A stretch of 64,000 bases of DNA, taken from Streptomyces fulvoviolaceus (GTDB lineage Bacteria > Actinomycetota > Actinomycetes > Streptomycetales > Streptomycetaceae). Position numbers and translations under genes: made by a program. How positions within the stretch are numbered: position 1 is the first letter of the stretch; each line of letters begins with the position of its first letter. Below, one piece after another: positions 25,415 through 34,450 of this stretch. The notes beneath the pieces were generated by a model. The model saw only the letters and a program-made list of their open reading frames with translations. It was not told the DNA's origin and did not search any database. The DNA lies in NCBI RefSeq assembly GCF_000718165.1, contig NZ_JOEY01000040.1, positions 1 to 64,000 of the forward strand, in the 5' to 3' direction.

Positions 25415-25425
25415 CGAAACTTTCG
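25415..25425. promoter_or_regulatory. CGAAA-N-TTTCG palindrome
   Basis: CGAAACTTTCG is a perfect palindrome around one base in the 232-base region between the divergent PL9 and GH43 genes. Sites of the form CGAA-N(1-5)-TTCG are known upstream of xylanase and other hemicellulase genes in Streptomyces. It is therefore a good candidate for substrate-responsive repression of one or both genes. Confidence 0.65.
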
Positions 25426-25529
25426 ATCCCCCCGCGCCCCAGCCGCACCGATTGACGCGCTGGCCTCGTCCGATGACACTCCGAGGACCCCACCTCAACA
25501 GAAACCCCCACACCCCAACAGGATGTGTC

Positions 25530-27749
25530 ATGCGACGCCGCAGACGCCGTACCGCCCGCACGCTCCTGGTCCCGTTCCTCGCCCTCCTCCTGAGCCTGCT
25601 GGCCGCACCGACCGCCCCCGCACAATCCGGAGCACCACCCGTGAACCAGTCCCAGTACGCCGGCTACCTCTTCGCCTACTTCACCGGCGAGGGCACCGCC
25701 GACGGCGAGCAGATCCGCTACGCCCTCAGCCGCGGCAACGACCCGCTGCACTGGCGCGAGCTCAACCAGGGCAAGCCGGTCCTCACGTCCACCATCGGGG
25801 AGAAAGGGCTGCGGGATCCGTTCGTGATCCGCTCCCCCGAGGGCGACAAGTTCTATCTGATCGCCACCGACCTCAGGATGTACCAGAACAGCAGCGGCAG
25901 CTGGGACGACGTCCAGCGGCACGGCAGCAAGTCGATCATGATCTGGGAGTCCACCGACCTGGTCCACTGGACCGACCAGCGCCTGGTGAAGGTGTCCCCG
26001 GACACCGCGGGCAACACCTGGGCGCCGGAGGCCTACTGGGACGACTCGCTCGGCGAGTACGTCGTCTTCTGGGCGTCGAAGCTGTACGCCGACGACGATC
26101 CCGACCACACGGGCTCGACGTACAACAAGATGCTGTACGCGACCACGAAGGACTTCCGCACCTTCAGCGAGCCGAAGGTCTGGGACGACCCGGGGTACTC
26201 CGTCATCGACTCAACTGTCGTGAAGTACAAGGACACTTACTACCGCTACACCAAGGACGAGCGCGACCCGTCCTCCAGCTCGCCCTGCTCGAAGTTCATC
26301 ACCGGCGAGAAGTCGACGAGCCTCACCGACACCTCGTACGACTTCGTCTCCGACTGCATCGGCAGCGGCTCGATCGACCGCGGCGAGGGGCCGACGGTCT
26401 TCAAGTCGAACACCGAGAAGAAGTGGTACCTGTTCATCGACGAGTACGGCGGCCGCGGCTACGTCCCCTTCGAGACCACCGACCTCGACTCCGGCAAGTG
26501 GACGATGTCCACGAACTACCAGCTGCCGGCGAGCCCGCGGCACGGCACCGTGATGCCGGTGACGCAGGCGGAGTACGACCGACTCCTCGCCGCGTACCCG
26601 TCGACCCCCACCTCGGTCGTGGACGCCACGGCGAAGGGCCAGAAGGGCTACGCCATCGCCACCGAGGCCGCGTCGAAGGTCGTGCTGCCGATGCAGCCCG
26701 GCGCGGATCTGCGCGACCTCGCTCCGAAGCTCTGGGTGGGTGAAGGGGCCCAGCTGAGCCCCAGGTCCGGTACCCGGCGCGACTTCCGCAAGCCGCAGAC
26801 GTACACCGTGACGGCTGCGGACGGCACGAGACGGACCTGGACCGTCGAAGCGGTACGGACCGGGAGTCCGACCCTCCCCGGCCTCAACGCCGACCCGGAC
26901 GTGCACTATCTGAACGGCGAGTACTGGATCTATCCGACGACGGACGGCTTCCAGGGCTGGGGCGGCACGCAGTTCAAGGCCTACTCGTCGAAGGACCTGG
27001 TCCACTGGACGGACCACGGCGTCATCCTGGACCTCGGTCCGGACGTGAGCTGGGCCGACAAGTACGCGTGGGCGCCGGCGATCGCCGAGCGCGACGGCAA
27101 GTACTACTTCTACTTCTGTGCCGAGCAGCAGATCGGCGTGGCGGTGGCCGACTCCCCCGCCGGCCCCTTCAAGGACGCGCTGGGCAAGCCGCTGGTCGCC
27201 AAGGGCGGTTCGCTGCAAGGCCAGATGATCGACCCGGCGGTGTTCACGGACGACGACGGCCAGGCATATCTGTACTGGGGCAACGGCCACGGGTACGTCG
27301 TACCGCTGAACGACGACATGACGTCGTACGACGCGAGCAAGGTGCGGGACATCACGCCCGACAACTTCCGCGAGGGATCCTTCGTGATCAAGCGGAACGG
27401 CACGTACTACTTCATGTGGTCCGAGGACGACACCCGCAGCGAGAACTACCACGTCGCCTACGCGACGGGACCGTCCCCGCTCGGCCCGTGGACCAAGAAG
27501 GGGACGATCCTGTCCAAGCGTCCCGAGTACGGCATCCTCGGCACCGGCCACCACTCCGTGGTGAACACGCCCGGGACCGACGACTGGTACATCGTCTATC
27601 ACCGGTTCGCCCTGAACGGGCCGGGGAGGCCGGGCGGGGACGGCATGCACCGGGAGACCACGATCGACCGCCTGGAGTTCGGGGCGGACGGGTCCATCGA
27701 GCCGGTGGTGCCGACCCTGGAGTCGGTGAAACCAGTGCGTTCTAGCTGA
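25530..27749 (+). CDS. Secreted protein with two GH43 modules
   Basis: A 739-residue extracellular enzyme. After a signal peptide (about 1-31) comes one five-bladed GH43-like module (about 35-345; YLFAYFTGEG, GLRDPFVIRSPEGDKFYLIA, WAPEAYWDDSLGEYVVFW), a short beta linker, then a second GH43 module (about 445-735; LNADPDVHYLNGEYWIYPT, YAWAPAIAERDGKYYFYF, DNFREGSFVIKRNGTYY, with candidate acidic residues in each). Such proteins release arabinose, xylose or galactose from side chains; here arabinan/arabinogalactan of pectin is likely. The start is ATG 25530, since upstream in-frame codons fall in the divergent promoter. It overlaps the next convergent gene by 8 bases. Confidence 0.88.
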   Translation: MRRRRRRTARTLLVPFLALLLSLLAAPTAPAQSGAPPVNQSQYAGYLFAYFTGEGTADGEQIRYALSRGNDPLHWRELNQGKPVLTSTIGEKGLRDPFVIRSPEGDKFYLIATDLRMYQNSSGSWDDVQRHGSKSIMIWESTDLVHWTDQRLVKVSPDTAGNTWAPEAYWDDSLGEYVVFWASKLYADDDPDHTGSTYNKMLYATTKDFRTFSEPKVWDDPGYSVIDSTVVKYKDTYYRYTKDERDPSSSSPCSKFITGEKSTSLTDTSYDFVSDCIGSGSIDRGEGPTVFKSNTEKKWYLFIDEYGGRGYVPFETTDLDSGKWTMSTNYQLPASPRHGTVMPVTQAEYDRLLAAYPSTPTSVVDATAKGQKGYAIATEAASKVVLPMQPGADLRDLAPKLWVGEGAQLSPRSGTRRDFRKPQTYTVTAADGTRRTWTVEAVRTGSPTLPGLNADPDVHYLNGEYWIYPTTDGFQGWGGTQFKAYSSKDLVHWTDHGVILDLGPDVSWADKYAWAPAIAERDGKYYFYFCAEQQIGVAVADSPAGPFKDALGKPLVAKGGSLQGQMIDPAVFTDDDGQAYLYWGNGHGYVVPLNDDMTSYDASKVRDITPDNFREGSFVIKRNGTYYFMWSEDDTRSENYHVAYATGPSPLGPWTKKGTILSKRPEYGILGTGHHSVVNTPGTDDWYIVYHRFALNGPGRPGGDGMHRETTIDRLEFGADGSIEPVVPTLESVKPVRSS

Positions 27750-28539
27750 CGAAGTACGTCGGGTTCGGCAGCTTGTACGTCTTGTCCGCGTACCCGCCCT
27801 CGAGGTCCGAGTACTGGTCGCCGAAGTTGGCGATGACCTCGTAGCCGAGGTCCTCCTCGATGTGCTTGCGGGTGCCGGACTTGTACTGCACGGTCGTGCA
27901 GTTCCAGGTGCCGGCCGTGGCGCAGGCGCTCAGGTAGGACGGTGGGTTCGCCTTGTCCTTGAGGAACACGTGGTCGGCGTCGAGGTTCACATCGGCGCCG
28001 ATCTTCTTCAGGTTCTCGACGGCGGCGGAACGCTGCGCCTCGCTGAGACCCGAGTTGTAGAAGACCTCGACGCCTTTCTTCTCGGCGTACTGCACGAGCT
28101 CGGGGCTGCCGAAGACGGCCGGGCGGTCGGCCTTGTTCACGTAGTCGGCCCAAGTGGTCGAGTTGTACGTGTAGTTGTAGCGCTTCTCGTAGTCGAGGCT
28201 GAGGAGCAGCGTGTCGTCGATGTCGAAGACGACCGCGGGCTTCTCGCCCTTGTGGACCGCCTTGCGGCTTGCCTGGTCGATGTACTTCCTCGCGGCCTTG
28301 TCGATGGCCGCCAGGTCCTTGGCGTAGGGGCTGTCGGAGGACGCCTGGTAGACACCGTTCGCGTCGAGCGTGGTGCCGTAGTAGGTGTCGATGTCCTTGA
28401 CCAGGAGCCCGATGTTGTAGGGCTCGTGCGTGGAGTTCGCCGTGGACTGACCGGCCGTGGCCGCGCCGGCGCCGTACAGGGCGGCACCGGCGACAGCACA
28501 GGCGGTGGCGACGGCTGCGATACGCAGTGGCTTATGCAT
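27742..28539 (-). CDS. Secreted HAD-superfamily acid phosphatase (class B-like)
   Basis: A 265-residue phosphatase. The signal peptide is about 1-30 (ATAGQSTA). AVVFDIDDTLLLSLDYEKR is the HAD motif I with the nucleophilic Asp and the Asp two residues on; FYNSGLSEAQR corresponds to motif II, and FGDQYSDLEGG to the metal-binding motif. Members hydrolyse organic phosphate esters outside the cell. It is the last gene on the minus strand before the tandem GH43 gene and shows no direct link to pectin. The 110-base gap to the PL9 gene suggests it may have its own promoter. Confidence 0.9.
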   Translation of the reverse strand: MHKPLRIAAVATACAVAGAALYGAGAATAGQSTANSTHEPYNIGLLVKDIDTYYGTTLDANGVYQASSDSPYAKDLAAIDKAARKYIDQASRKAVHKGEKPAVVFDIDDTLLLSLDYEKRYNYTYNSTTWADYVNKADRPAVFGSPELVQYAEKKGVEVFYNSGLSEAQRSAAVENLKKIGADVNLDADHVFLKDKANPPSYLSACATAGTWNCTTVQYKSGTRKHIEEDLGYEVIANFGDQYSDLEGGYADKTYKLPNPTYFVS

Positions 28540-28649
28540 GACAGGAGTTCTACGCGCGTCACCCCGGTGGGCGCGAGACCCGTTGCCTGATCGAGACCTC
28601 CTGCACAGGCAAAAATCGGGTCAAGCGCCCTGACGGGCGTACGGGTTGG

Positions 28650-29762
28650 TCAGTTCATCGTCGCGCCGATGGTCGAGCTGCCCGTCGTCAGGAACGTCGT
28701 CGCGGGCAGGGTGCCGCTCGAACTGCGGGCGTTGTACGTCGTCGACGCGTCCGTCGAGACGAAGGACGGGGTGCTGATGCCGCTGTCCCAGTTGTTGCCG
28801 GCCGAGGTGACCGAGGAGCCCTTGTTCACCGAACCGCTGCCGTTGCTGACGGCGAGGTTCTTGCCGAGCTTCGCGGAGCTGGTGGCGAAGTAGTAGCCCC
28901 ACTTGCTGTTGGCGTAGGCGGTGGTGCGGTTGATGACGATCGCGCCGGTGTTGGAGTTCTCGGTGAAGCCGTTGCCGGCGTTGCCCCAGGCGGCCGAGTT
29001 GTTGATGACGTGCGCGACCACCTCACCGTCGCCGCCCAGCTTGTAGCCGTTGCCGTCGCCCGCGAAGGACGAGTCGGACCAGCGGTTGACGCCGTTGCCC
29101 ATGGCCCAGGTGTGCTCGACGGTGACCGGCGAGGAGAAGGACCAGAAGTCGAGGCCGTCGTCCGAGTTGTTGTAGAGGCGCGCCCCGGTGATCAGATTCC
29201 CGCTGCCGGAGCCGTACTTCACGGCGATGCCGTCGGCGTTCTCGCCGTGGTTGGCGGCGTCGTAGTGGCCGTAGGAGTCGATGTTCCTGACCGTGTTGTT
29301 GACCGTGCCGTCGCCGGTGAGCGTGAAGCCGGAGTCGCCGCCGTTGATGGTCTTGATGTTGTTCCAGACCGTCCCGGTGCAGGACTGGCAGACGACCGCG
29401 CTGTCCGGGGAGTTCTGGAAGGTGATGTTGGAGACGTTCCAGTAGTCGGCGGTCAGCTTGAAGATCCAGTCGCCGTCGGGCAGCGAGGACCCGTCGATCT
29501 TCACGGTCTCCGAGCCGTACGCGGTGAGCTGGACGGGCGAGGACGAGGTGCCGTTGGCCGTGGACTGGAGGGTGGCCGTCGGGTAGTAGGTGCCGCCGCG
29601 GACCTGGATGACGGTGCCGGCGGTGGCGCTGGAGAGGGCACTGCTCAGCTCGGCCGAGGTGTCGACGACGACGGTCGCGGCCTGGGCCTGGGTGGGGAGG
29701 ACGGCGAGGCAGGTGCCGAACGCGAGGGCGGTTGCGGCGGTGAGAGCGGTACGACGAGACAT
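28650..29762 (-). CDS. Secreted pectate lyase, family PL9 (second copy)
   Basis: A 370-residue PL9 enzyme clearly related to the one at 24143-25297. The signal peptide is about 1-29. Calcium-ligand candidates Asn176-Asp177, Asp201-Asp202 and Asp205 and catalytic Lys241 keep the same spacing as in the first copy and Pel9A. An extra Cys pair in VCQSCTG distinguishes it. The start is ATG 29762 (MSRRTALTAA) with an AAAGGA site; the upstream in-frame stretch is the shadow of the esterase-like gene. It follows that gene by 40 bases and is probably cotranscribed. Confidence 0.92.
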   Translation of the reverse strand: MSRRTALTAATALAFGTCLAVLPTQAQAATVVVDTSAELSSALSSATAGTVIQVRGGTYYPTATLQSTANGTSSSPVQLTAYGSETVKIDGSSLPDGDWIFKLTADYWNVSNITFQNSPDSAVVCQSCTGTVWNNIKTINGGDSGFTLTGDGTVNNTVRNIDSYGHYDAANHGENADGIAVKYGSGSGNLITGARLYNNSDDGLDFWSFSSPVTVEHTWAMGNGVNRWSDSSFAGDGNGYKLGGDGEVVAHVINNSAAWGNAGNGFTENSNTGAIVINRTTAYANSKWGYYFATSSAKLGKNLAVSNGSGSVNKGSSVTSAGNNWDSGISTPSFVSTDASTTYNARSSSGTLPATTFLTTGSSTIGATMN

Positions 29763-29802
29763 GGAGTGCGGGTCCTTTCGTCGTTCTTGGGGGGATGGGG
29801 AT

Positions 29803-30852
29803 TCACAGGACGGAGTCGAGCCAGTCGATGACCTCGTCCTGCATCGGCTGCGTGAAGACATGGCCGAGCCCCGGCCAGATCTCGGTACGGAGCCGCTCCT
29901 CGGCGTGGCGGGAGGACCAGACGGCACGCAGCTTGGCGTAGGCCGTCTCGATGCCCTCGGCGGTGAACAGCGGATCCTGTGCGCCGTCGAGGAAGTACAT
30001 CGGCCTGGGGGCGGCGATGGCCGCCACGTCGGGGAAGTCGAGGAACCGGGGAAGTCCCGGGTGGAGCATGTAGTACGACGACTGCCCGCGCAGGGTGTTG
30101 TTGCCGGGCACCATCATTTCCTTCAGCCCGGTCATCCAGCACACGGCGGCGGTGGCCGCGATGTCGTCGCTCAGCGCGGCGGTCTGCCAGGCACGGTAGG
30201 CGCCCATGGAGAACCCGACGGCCGCGATCCGGCGCACGCGGTTCAGGCCGGCCAGGAAGCCGGCGGCGCGGGCGTCCTCGCGGGCCATGAGTCCGGCGAG
30301 CGAGGAGCCGAGGTTGTAGAAGTTGCTTGCCAGGGCCTGCTGTTGCTCGTAGGCGATCGGACCGCGATCCCCCCAGCCCGGAGCGTCCAGGCACAGCACG
30401 ACATGTCCGCGCCGGGCCAGTTCGTCGCCCACGAACCGTCCGCTGAAGTACTTGTCGGCCCACGCCTGGGCGGAGGCGAGGCGTGTGACGTCGTACCAGG
30501 GGCGGACGAGTTTCTCCTTGCCGATGTCGAACTTGGCCCCGTGGTCGTGGAAGAGGAGCACGGCGGGGAAGGGGCCGGGGCCGTGCGGGGTGAGGAGGAC
30601 ACCTCGCACGCGCTCGTGACGGGTCAGGGAGAGGGTCACCAACTCCTGTGTGTAGGAGTCGGTCCGGGACGGTACGCCGTACTCCGGCGCGTACGGTGTC
30701 TCGTCCTGCCGCTCCATCAGGAGGTGTTCCTCGACCTTGGCCCGGGCCATGAGCCGCCAGTCACGGAAGTCCCGGACAGGCGAAGTGCCCCAGGCCAGGG
30801 GGAAGGTGAGCTCCTTCTTCAGCGCCGGGTACAGGGTGTCAGGCGTGCCCAT
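29803..30852 (-). CDS. Alpha/beta hydrolase, probable carbohydrate esterase
   Basis: A 349-residue dienelactone-hydrolase/acetylxylan-esterase-like protein. VGFSMGAYRAWQ gives the G-x-S-x-G nucleophile elbow, FLDGAQDPLFTAEG the likely acidic residue and WPGLGHVFTQ the histidine. LLFHDHGAKFDIGKEKL and CLDAPGWGDRG are typical of the large acetyl/feruloyl-esterase-like group. No signal peptide is visible, so it may act on imported oligomers. It overlaps the upstream PL1 gene by 14 bases, inside a run of pectinase genes. Deacetylation or demethylation of pectic oligomers is a reasonable guess. Confidence 0.82.
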   Translation of the reverse strand: MGTPDTLYPALKKELTFPLAWGTSPVRDFRDWRLMARAKVEEHLLMERQDETPYAPEYGVPSRTDSYTQELVTLSLTRHERVRGVLLTPHGPGPFPAVLLFHDHGAKFDIGKEKLVRPWYDVTRLASAQAWADKYFSGRFVGDELARRGHVVLCLDAPGWGDRGPIAYEQQQALASNFYNLGSSLAGLMAREDARAAGFLAGLNRVRRIAAVGFSMGAYRAWQTAALSDDIAATAAVCWMTGLKEMMVPGNNTLRGQSSYYMLHPGLPRFLDFPDVAAIAAPRPMYFLDGAQDPLFTAEGIETAYAKLRAVWSSRHAEERLRTEIWPGLGHVFTQPMQDEVIDWLDSVL

Positions 30853-32089
30853 AGGGCCTCCCCGGGCCGGCGTGAGTCAGGACGTGGTGCTCGACGGCCG
30901 ACCGGGAGGTGAGCGCCCGGTACGCGTAGGCCTCTGCCGGGTCCCAGCCGACGTCGTCGATCAGGCCGTTCGCCAGCTCGTTCAGCCGGGCCGGACGGCC
31001 GTTGAACCAGGAGCCGGTGTCGTGGAAGCGGTCGCCGCCATAGTCCGCGACGGCGATCGACGGCTCACCGCCCGGATAGCCGAACACGTTGCGCTCGGAG
31101 AAGATCGCGGACTCCAGACCCACGCCCAGGGCGTAGAGAGGAGTCCGGCCGCGGTAGACGTTGTTGACGACGTGCACCTGTCCGAAGCGGACGCGGGGCC
31201 CGCGCTGCACGATGTCGGTGAACAGGTTCCGGACGAAGGTCACCTTGAGGTGGCCGCGGTCGCGGTCGCCGCGCCCGTCACCCGACCCGATGAGGAGTGC
31301 CTTGTCGTGGTCGGTGAACCGGCTGTCGGAGACCGTGATGAAGTCGGAGCCGTCCTCGATGTCGAGCAGCCCGTCGTGCCGTTGGACGTGCTCGCCGCGA
31401 AAGCCGAGGGGTGCCTCGCGGTCCGGGAAGCGGCCGTCGGTGAAGGTGCAGTGGTCGACCCAGATGTTCTTGCCGGTGATGACGGTCATCGCGTCGAAGC
31501 GGGCGTTCCAGTTGCCCTGCGTCCCGTCGTCCGGCGACCAGCTGGTGAAGTGGTCGACCGGGGCTTCGAGTTGAAGGTTCCGCACGACGATGTTCGTGCC
31601 GGTGTTGACCGTCAGGAAGACACCGAGGAGCCGGGCGTCGTCGCCGACCCCGACGAGCGTGGTGTTGCTCGGCACGGTCAGCTGGATCTGTGCCTTCTCC
31701 TTGTTCGACCCGGTCTGCCGGAGCTGGCGCTGCTGCTTGCAGTAGTCGTAGCGGGTGTCGGACCAGGTGGTGCCGTCCTCGCCGAAGCAGGACATGTACC
31801 GGGCGAGGTCGTAGCCGGGCGCGTAGTCCTGCTCGTCGAGCAGTGAACCGTCGGCCGCCTCATGGCCGTTGATGGCGCCGACGACCCGGATCACCTTGGG
31901 TGCGGTGGGGTCTCCTTCGTTTGTCAGGGCCTCCTTGAGCTCGGCGCGGGTGTGCACCGTCCAGGTGGTGCCGCCCGCCCCGCCGGTGGTGCCGGTGGCC
32001 CAGCCGACGGGGCCGCGCTCGGCGGCGGAGGCGTCCGGGGCCCACAGCAGGCAGACACCGGCGAGAAGGGCGGCGGCAGCCCTACGCAC
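30839..32089 (-). CDS. Secreted pectate lyase, family PL1
   Basis: A 416-residue extracellular lyase. The signal peptide is about 1-22 (ALLAGVCLLWAPDASA). PL1 marks are ATGTTGGAGG near the start of the mature protein, NIWVDHCTFTDG (calcium-site vWiDH block) and RGPRVRFGQVHVVNNVY, the R-x-P-x-x-R block with the catalytic arginine. It is longer than short PL1 enzymes by an insert around residues 75-115. It overlaps the upstream pectinesterase gene by 8 bases, so methyl removal and chain cleavage are coexpressed. Confidence 0.93.
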   Translation of the reverse strand: MRRAAAALLAGVCLLWAPDASAAERGPVGWATGTTGGAGGTTWTVHTRAELKEALTNEGDPTAPKVIRVVGAINGHEAADGSLLDEQDYAPGYDLARYMSCFGEDGTTWSDTRYDYCKQQRQLRQTGSNKEKAQIQLTVPSNTTLVGVGDDARLLGVFLTVNTGTNIVVRNLQLEAPVDHFTSWSPDDGTQGNWNARFDAMTVITGKNIWVDHCTFTDGRFPDREAPLGFRGEHVQRHDGLLDIEDGSDFITVSDSRFTDHDKALLIGSGDGRGDRDRGHLKVTFVRNLFTDIVQRGPRVRFGQVHVVNNVYRGRTPLYALGVGLESAIFSERNVFGYPGGEPSIAVADYGGDRFHDTGSWFNGRPARLNELANGLIDDVGWDPAEAYAYRALTSRSAVEHHVLTHAGPGRPYGHA

Positions 32090-33104
32090 GGGGTCGCCAG
32101 TCGCCGAGGTACGTCTTCTCGGTGTGCAGTTCCGCCTCTTCCGCGGTCAGCTGCGGCCGGTTCTCCGGCACCGAAATCACCGCGCCCGGGCCGGAGTTGG
32201 CGTACTCCCGGAACCGCATGGTCTGCCAGGGGTAGGCCTCCCGCATGTTGGTGTAGGGCGCTACCGGGTCGATGCCGGGCCCGATCCGGGTGTCCCGCAC
32301 GACGAGGGACGGCCAGGCGGTCGTCTCGTACGACGGGACCCACGGCCGCGCCAGCTTGTACGCCGCGTCCTCCGCACCGGAGGTGATGAGGGAGCGGACG
32401 GCGAGGATGCCGTACGGGTTGGCACGGGCGGTGGACGGGGCGAAGACCATGCCCTTGGGCGTGAAGGTGACGTCCCGTTGCAGCGTGTGGAAGTGGCACT
32501 CCTCGAAGACGGCCGTCGCCCGCCCGAAGACGAAGTCGACGTCGCCCTCGATGTAGCAGCGGTGGAAGTACTGCCGGTCGAAGGCGGTGAGCGCGGTCGT
32601 CTCGACGAAGAGGGTGTCCTGGTGGGCCAGCAGACGGACGTTCTCGAAGTGGGTGCGGTCGCCGTACGGGTACGCCGCGACCGCCTGCGTGCCGGTGAAG
32701 TCGGGGTGGTCGGCGCGCAGCCAGTCGTTGGCGAGGGTGAGGTCGCGGACGGTCAGACCGGGGGCCGCCGAGGTGAAGGTGGCGGAGCCGGCGGTGCCGT
32801 ACGTGGTGCCGTCGGGCTTCTGGGTGCCGTTGGCGTTGTTGTAGACGATCACGGCGTCGCGCGGGTCGCGGGACGCGCCTCGCACGGTCAACTCGGCCTT
32901 GTCGGCAGGGATGTTGACGACCTCGCGGTACGTCCCCGGGTGCACGACGATCGTCCAGCCGGGCCCGGTCACCGCGTCCACGGCCGCTTGGACGGAGTCG
33001 CCGGGGCGGACGTGCAGGACGTGGCGGACCCCGGTCGCGAAGGCAGGTGTGGTCCCTGCGGCTACCAGGCCCATCCCCGCTGCGAGAAGGGTGCGTCGGC
33101 GCAT
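32082..33104 (-). CDS. Secreted pectin methylesterase, family CE8
   Basis: A 340-residue pectinesterase that releases methanol from methylated polygalacturonan. The signal peptide is about 1-24. Family motifs in order are GTQAVAAYPYGDR, LLAHQDTLFVE with the first catalytic Asp, YIEGDVDFVFGRATAVFE with the nucleophilic Asp, and LARPWVPS with the conserved Arg-Pro-Trp. ATG 33104 has an AAGGAGA site and lies one base after the stop of a second CE8 gene. The product ends SGPGAVISVPENRPQL, then a tail shared with its neighbour, so the pair arose by duplication. Confidence 0.93.
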   Translation of the reverse strand: MRRRTLLAAGMGLVAAGTTPAFATGVRHVLHVRPGDSVQAAVDAVTGPGWTIVVHPGTYREVVNIPADKAELTVRGASRDPRDAVIVYNNANGTQKPDGTTYGTAGSATFTSAAPGLTVRDLTLANDWLRADHPDFTGTQAVAAYPYGDRTHFENVRLLAHQDTLFVETTALTAFDRQYFHRCYIEGDVDFVFGRATAVFEECHFHTLQRDVTFTPKGMVFAPSTARANPYGILAVRSLITSGAEDAAYKLARPWVPSYETTAWPSLVVRDTRIGPGIDPVAPYTNMREAYPWQTMRFREYANSGPGAVISVPENRPQLTAEEAELHTEKTYLGDWRPRA

Positions 33105-33105
33105 G

Positions 33106-34269
33106 TCAGCACGTCTCCTTCCACGGCTGCCAGCCACCGAGGTAGGCCTCGCGGGTCGCCGACTCGGCCTGTTCGTCGGTGAGTTGGGGCCGGTTCTCGG
33201 GGACGGTGATCTCGGCGCCGGGGCCGCTGTTGCGGTACTCGGCGAACCGCTGGCTCTGCCACGGGAAGGCGTCCGACATGTTGGTGTAGGGCGCGACCGC
33301 GTCGATGCCGGAGCCGAGGACGGTGTCCCGGACGGTGAGCGAGGGGCGGGCGGTGGTGTCGGAGCTGGGGACCCAGGGGCGGGCCAACTTGTAGTAGGCG
33401 TCCGGGGCTTCGCTGGAGACCCGGCCCTTCGTCACCAGGTAGCCGAGCGGGTTGGCACCGGCCGTCGAGGGGGCGAAGACGAAACCGTACGGGGACGCTG
33501 CCAGGTCGGTGCGGTTCAGCGTGCGGAAGTGGCAGTGCTCGTACACGGCGGTCGCCCGCCCGAAGACGAAGTCGACGTCGCCCTCGACATAGCAGTGCGA
33601 GAAGTACTGGCGGGCGAGGACGGTCAGGGCGAAGGAGTCGGCGTACAGGGTGTCCTGGTGGCCGAGGAAGCGGCAGTGGTGGAAGGCCGAGCGGTCGCCC
33701 TGGACCTTGATGGCGACGGCCTGGGTGCCGCTGATGCCGGGGTGGTCGGCGCGCAGCCAGTCGTTGGCGAAGGTGATCCAGCGGGCGGTGAAGCCGTCGG
33801 CGCGGATCAGGGTGGTGGCCGACCCGGTGGTGCCGTAGGTGCCCGAGCCGTCGGGCTTCTGGGTGCCGGCCGCGTTGTCGTAGACGATGACGACGTCACG
33901 GGGGTCCTCGCTCGCCCCGATCCAGGTCATCTCGGTGGCGGCCTCGGTACGCTGCCCGGTCGCCGGGTCGACGACTCCGGCGCTCACCGTCTCGCGGTAG
34001 ACGCCGGGGGCGATGACGAGGGTGTGTCCGGCGGTGGTGGCGGCGGTCACCGCGGCCTGGACGGTGCTGAAGTCACCACGGCCGGCCTGATCGACGTACC
34101 GGGTCTTCGGGGTCAGGCGTGCGGCCGGCGACCCGAAGCGGCCGAACGGGCGCGGCCGGGAGGCGGCCCGCGCAGGGACCGGCGCGAGGGCGAGGGCGGC
34201 GGCCGCGCCGGTGCCCGCCAGCAGGAAACCCCTTCTAGACAGGGGGAGTTGGGCGTGGGGCGAGGGCAT
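33106..34269 (-). CDS. Secreted pectin methylesterase, family CE8 (second copy)
   Basis: A 387-residue CE8 enzyme with a twin-arginine signal (SRRGFLLAGTGAAAALAL, about 11-35). The catalytic blocks FLGHQDTLYAD, YVEGDVDFVFGRATAVYE and LARPWVPSSDT are intact, as is SGPGAEITVPENRPQL near the end. It shares extended similarity with the CE8 gene directly downstream, from which it is separated by one base. It differs in export route (Tat rather than Sec). The 181 bases upstream hold an R1 repeat and should carry the promoter for the run 34269 to 28650. Confidence 0.93.
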   Translation of the reverse strand: MPSPHAQLPLSRRGFLLAGTGAAAALALAPVPARAASRPRPFGRFGSPAARLTPKTRYVDQAGRGDFSTVQAAVTAATTAGHTLVIAPGVYRETVSAGVVDPATGQRTEAATEMTWIGASEDPRDVVIVYDNAAGTQKPDGSGTYGTTGSATTLIRADGFTARWITFANDWLRADHPGISGTQAVAIKVQGDRSAFHHCRFLGHQDTLYADSFALTVLARQYFSHCYVEGDVDFVFGRATAVYEHCHFRTLNRTDLAASPYGFVFAPSTAGANPLGYLVTKGRVSSEAPDAYYKLARPWVPSSDTTARPSLTVRDTVLGSGIDAVAPYTNMSDAFPWQSQRFAEYRNSGPGAEITVPENRPQLTDEQAESATREAYLGGWQPWKETC

Positions 34270-34362
34270 GCGGGTGCTCCTTGGATTTGCGGCTCTGAAT
34301 GTGTGTAGGTGGTACCTCGCCGTGGGGGGTGATGGGGGGCCGGGGCGCAGCCCCGCCCCCCA

Positions 34363-34417
34363 GGGGCGCGGGGCTGTATCGATTTGCGGCTACCGCCGCG
34401 CGGGCGCGACCAGCCAC
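34363..34417 (-). repeat. Interspersed repeat R1, long form, copy D
   Basis: Matches copy B (13653-13706): both start GGGGCGCGGGGCTGT, carry the internal TGCGGCT...CCGCCGCG insert and end GGGCGCGACCAGCCAC. Immediately before it, CGGGGCGCAGCCCCG (34341-34355) is a separate small hairpin. It lies 34 bases downstream of the stop of the minus-strand PL1 gene. Confidence 0.8.
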
Positions 34418-34450
34418 GACGGCGCCGCAGACGACCGACGGCGCAAACGG

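Noticed and set aside
24503..26743. Plus-strand open frame of 746 codons
   Set aside because: Covers antisense PL9, the divergent promoter and a wrong frame of the GH43 gene; no coherent domain.
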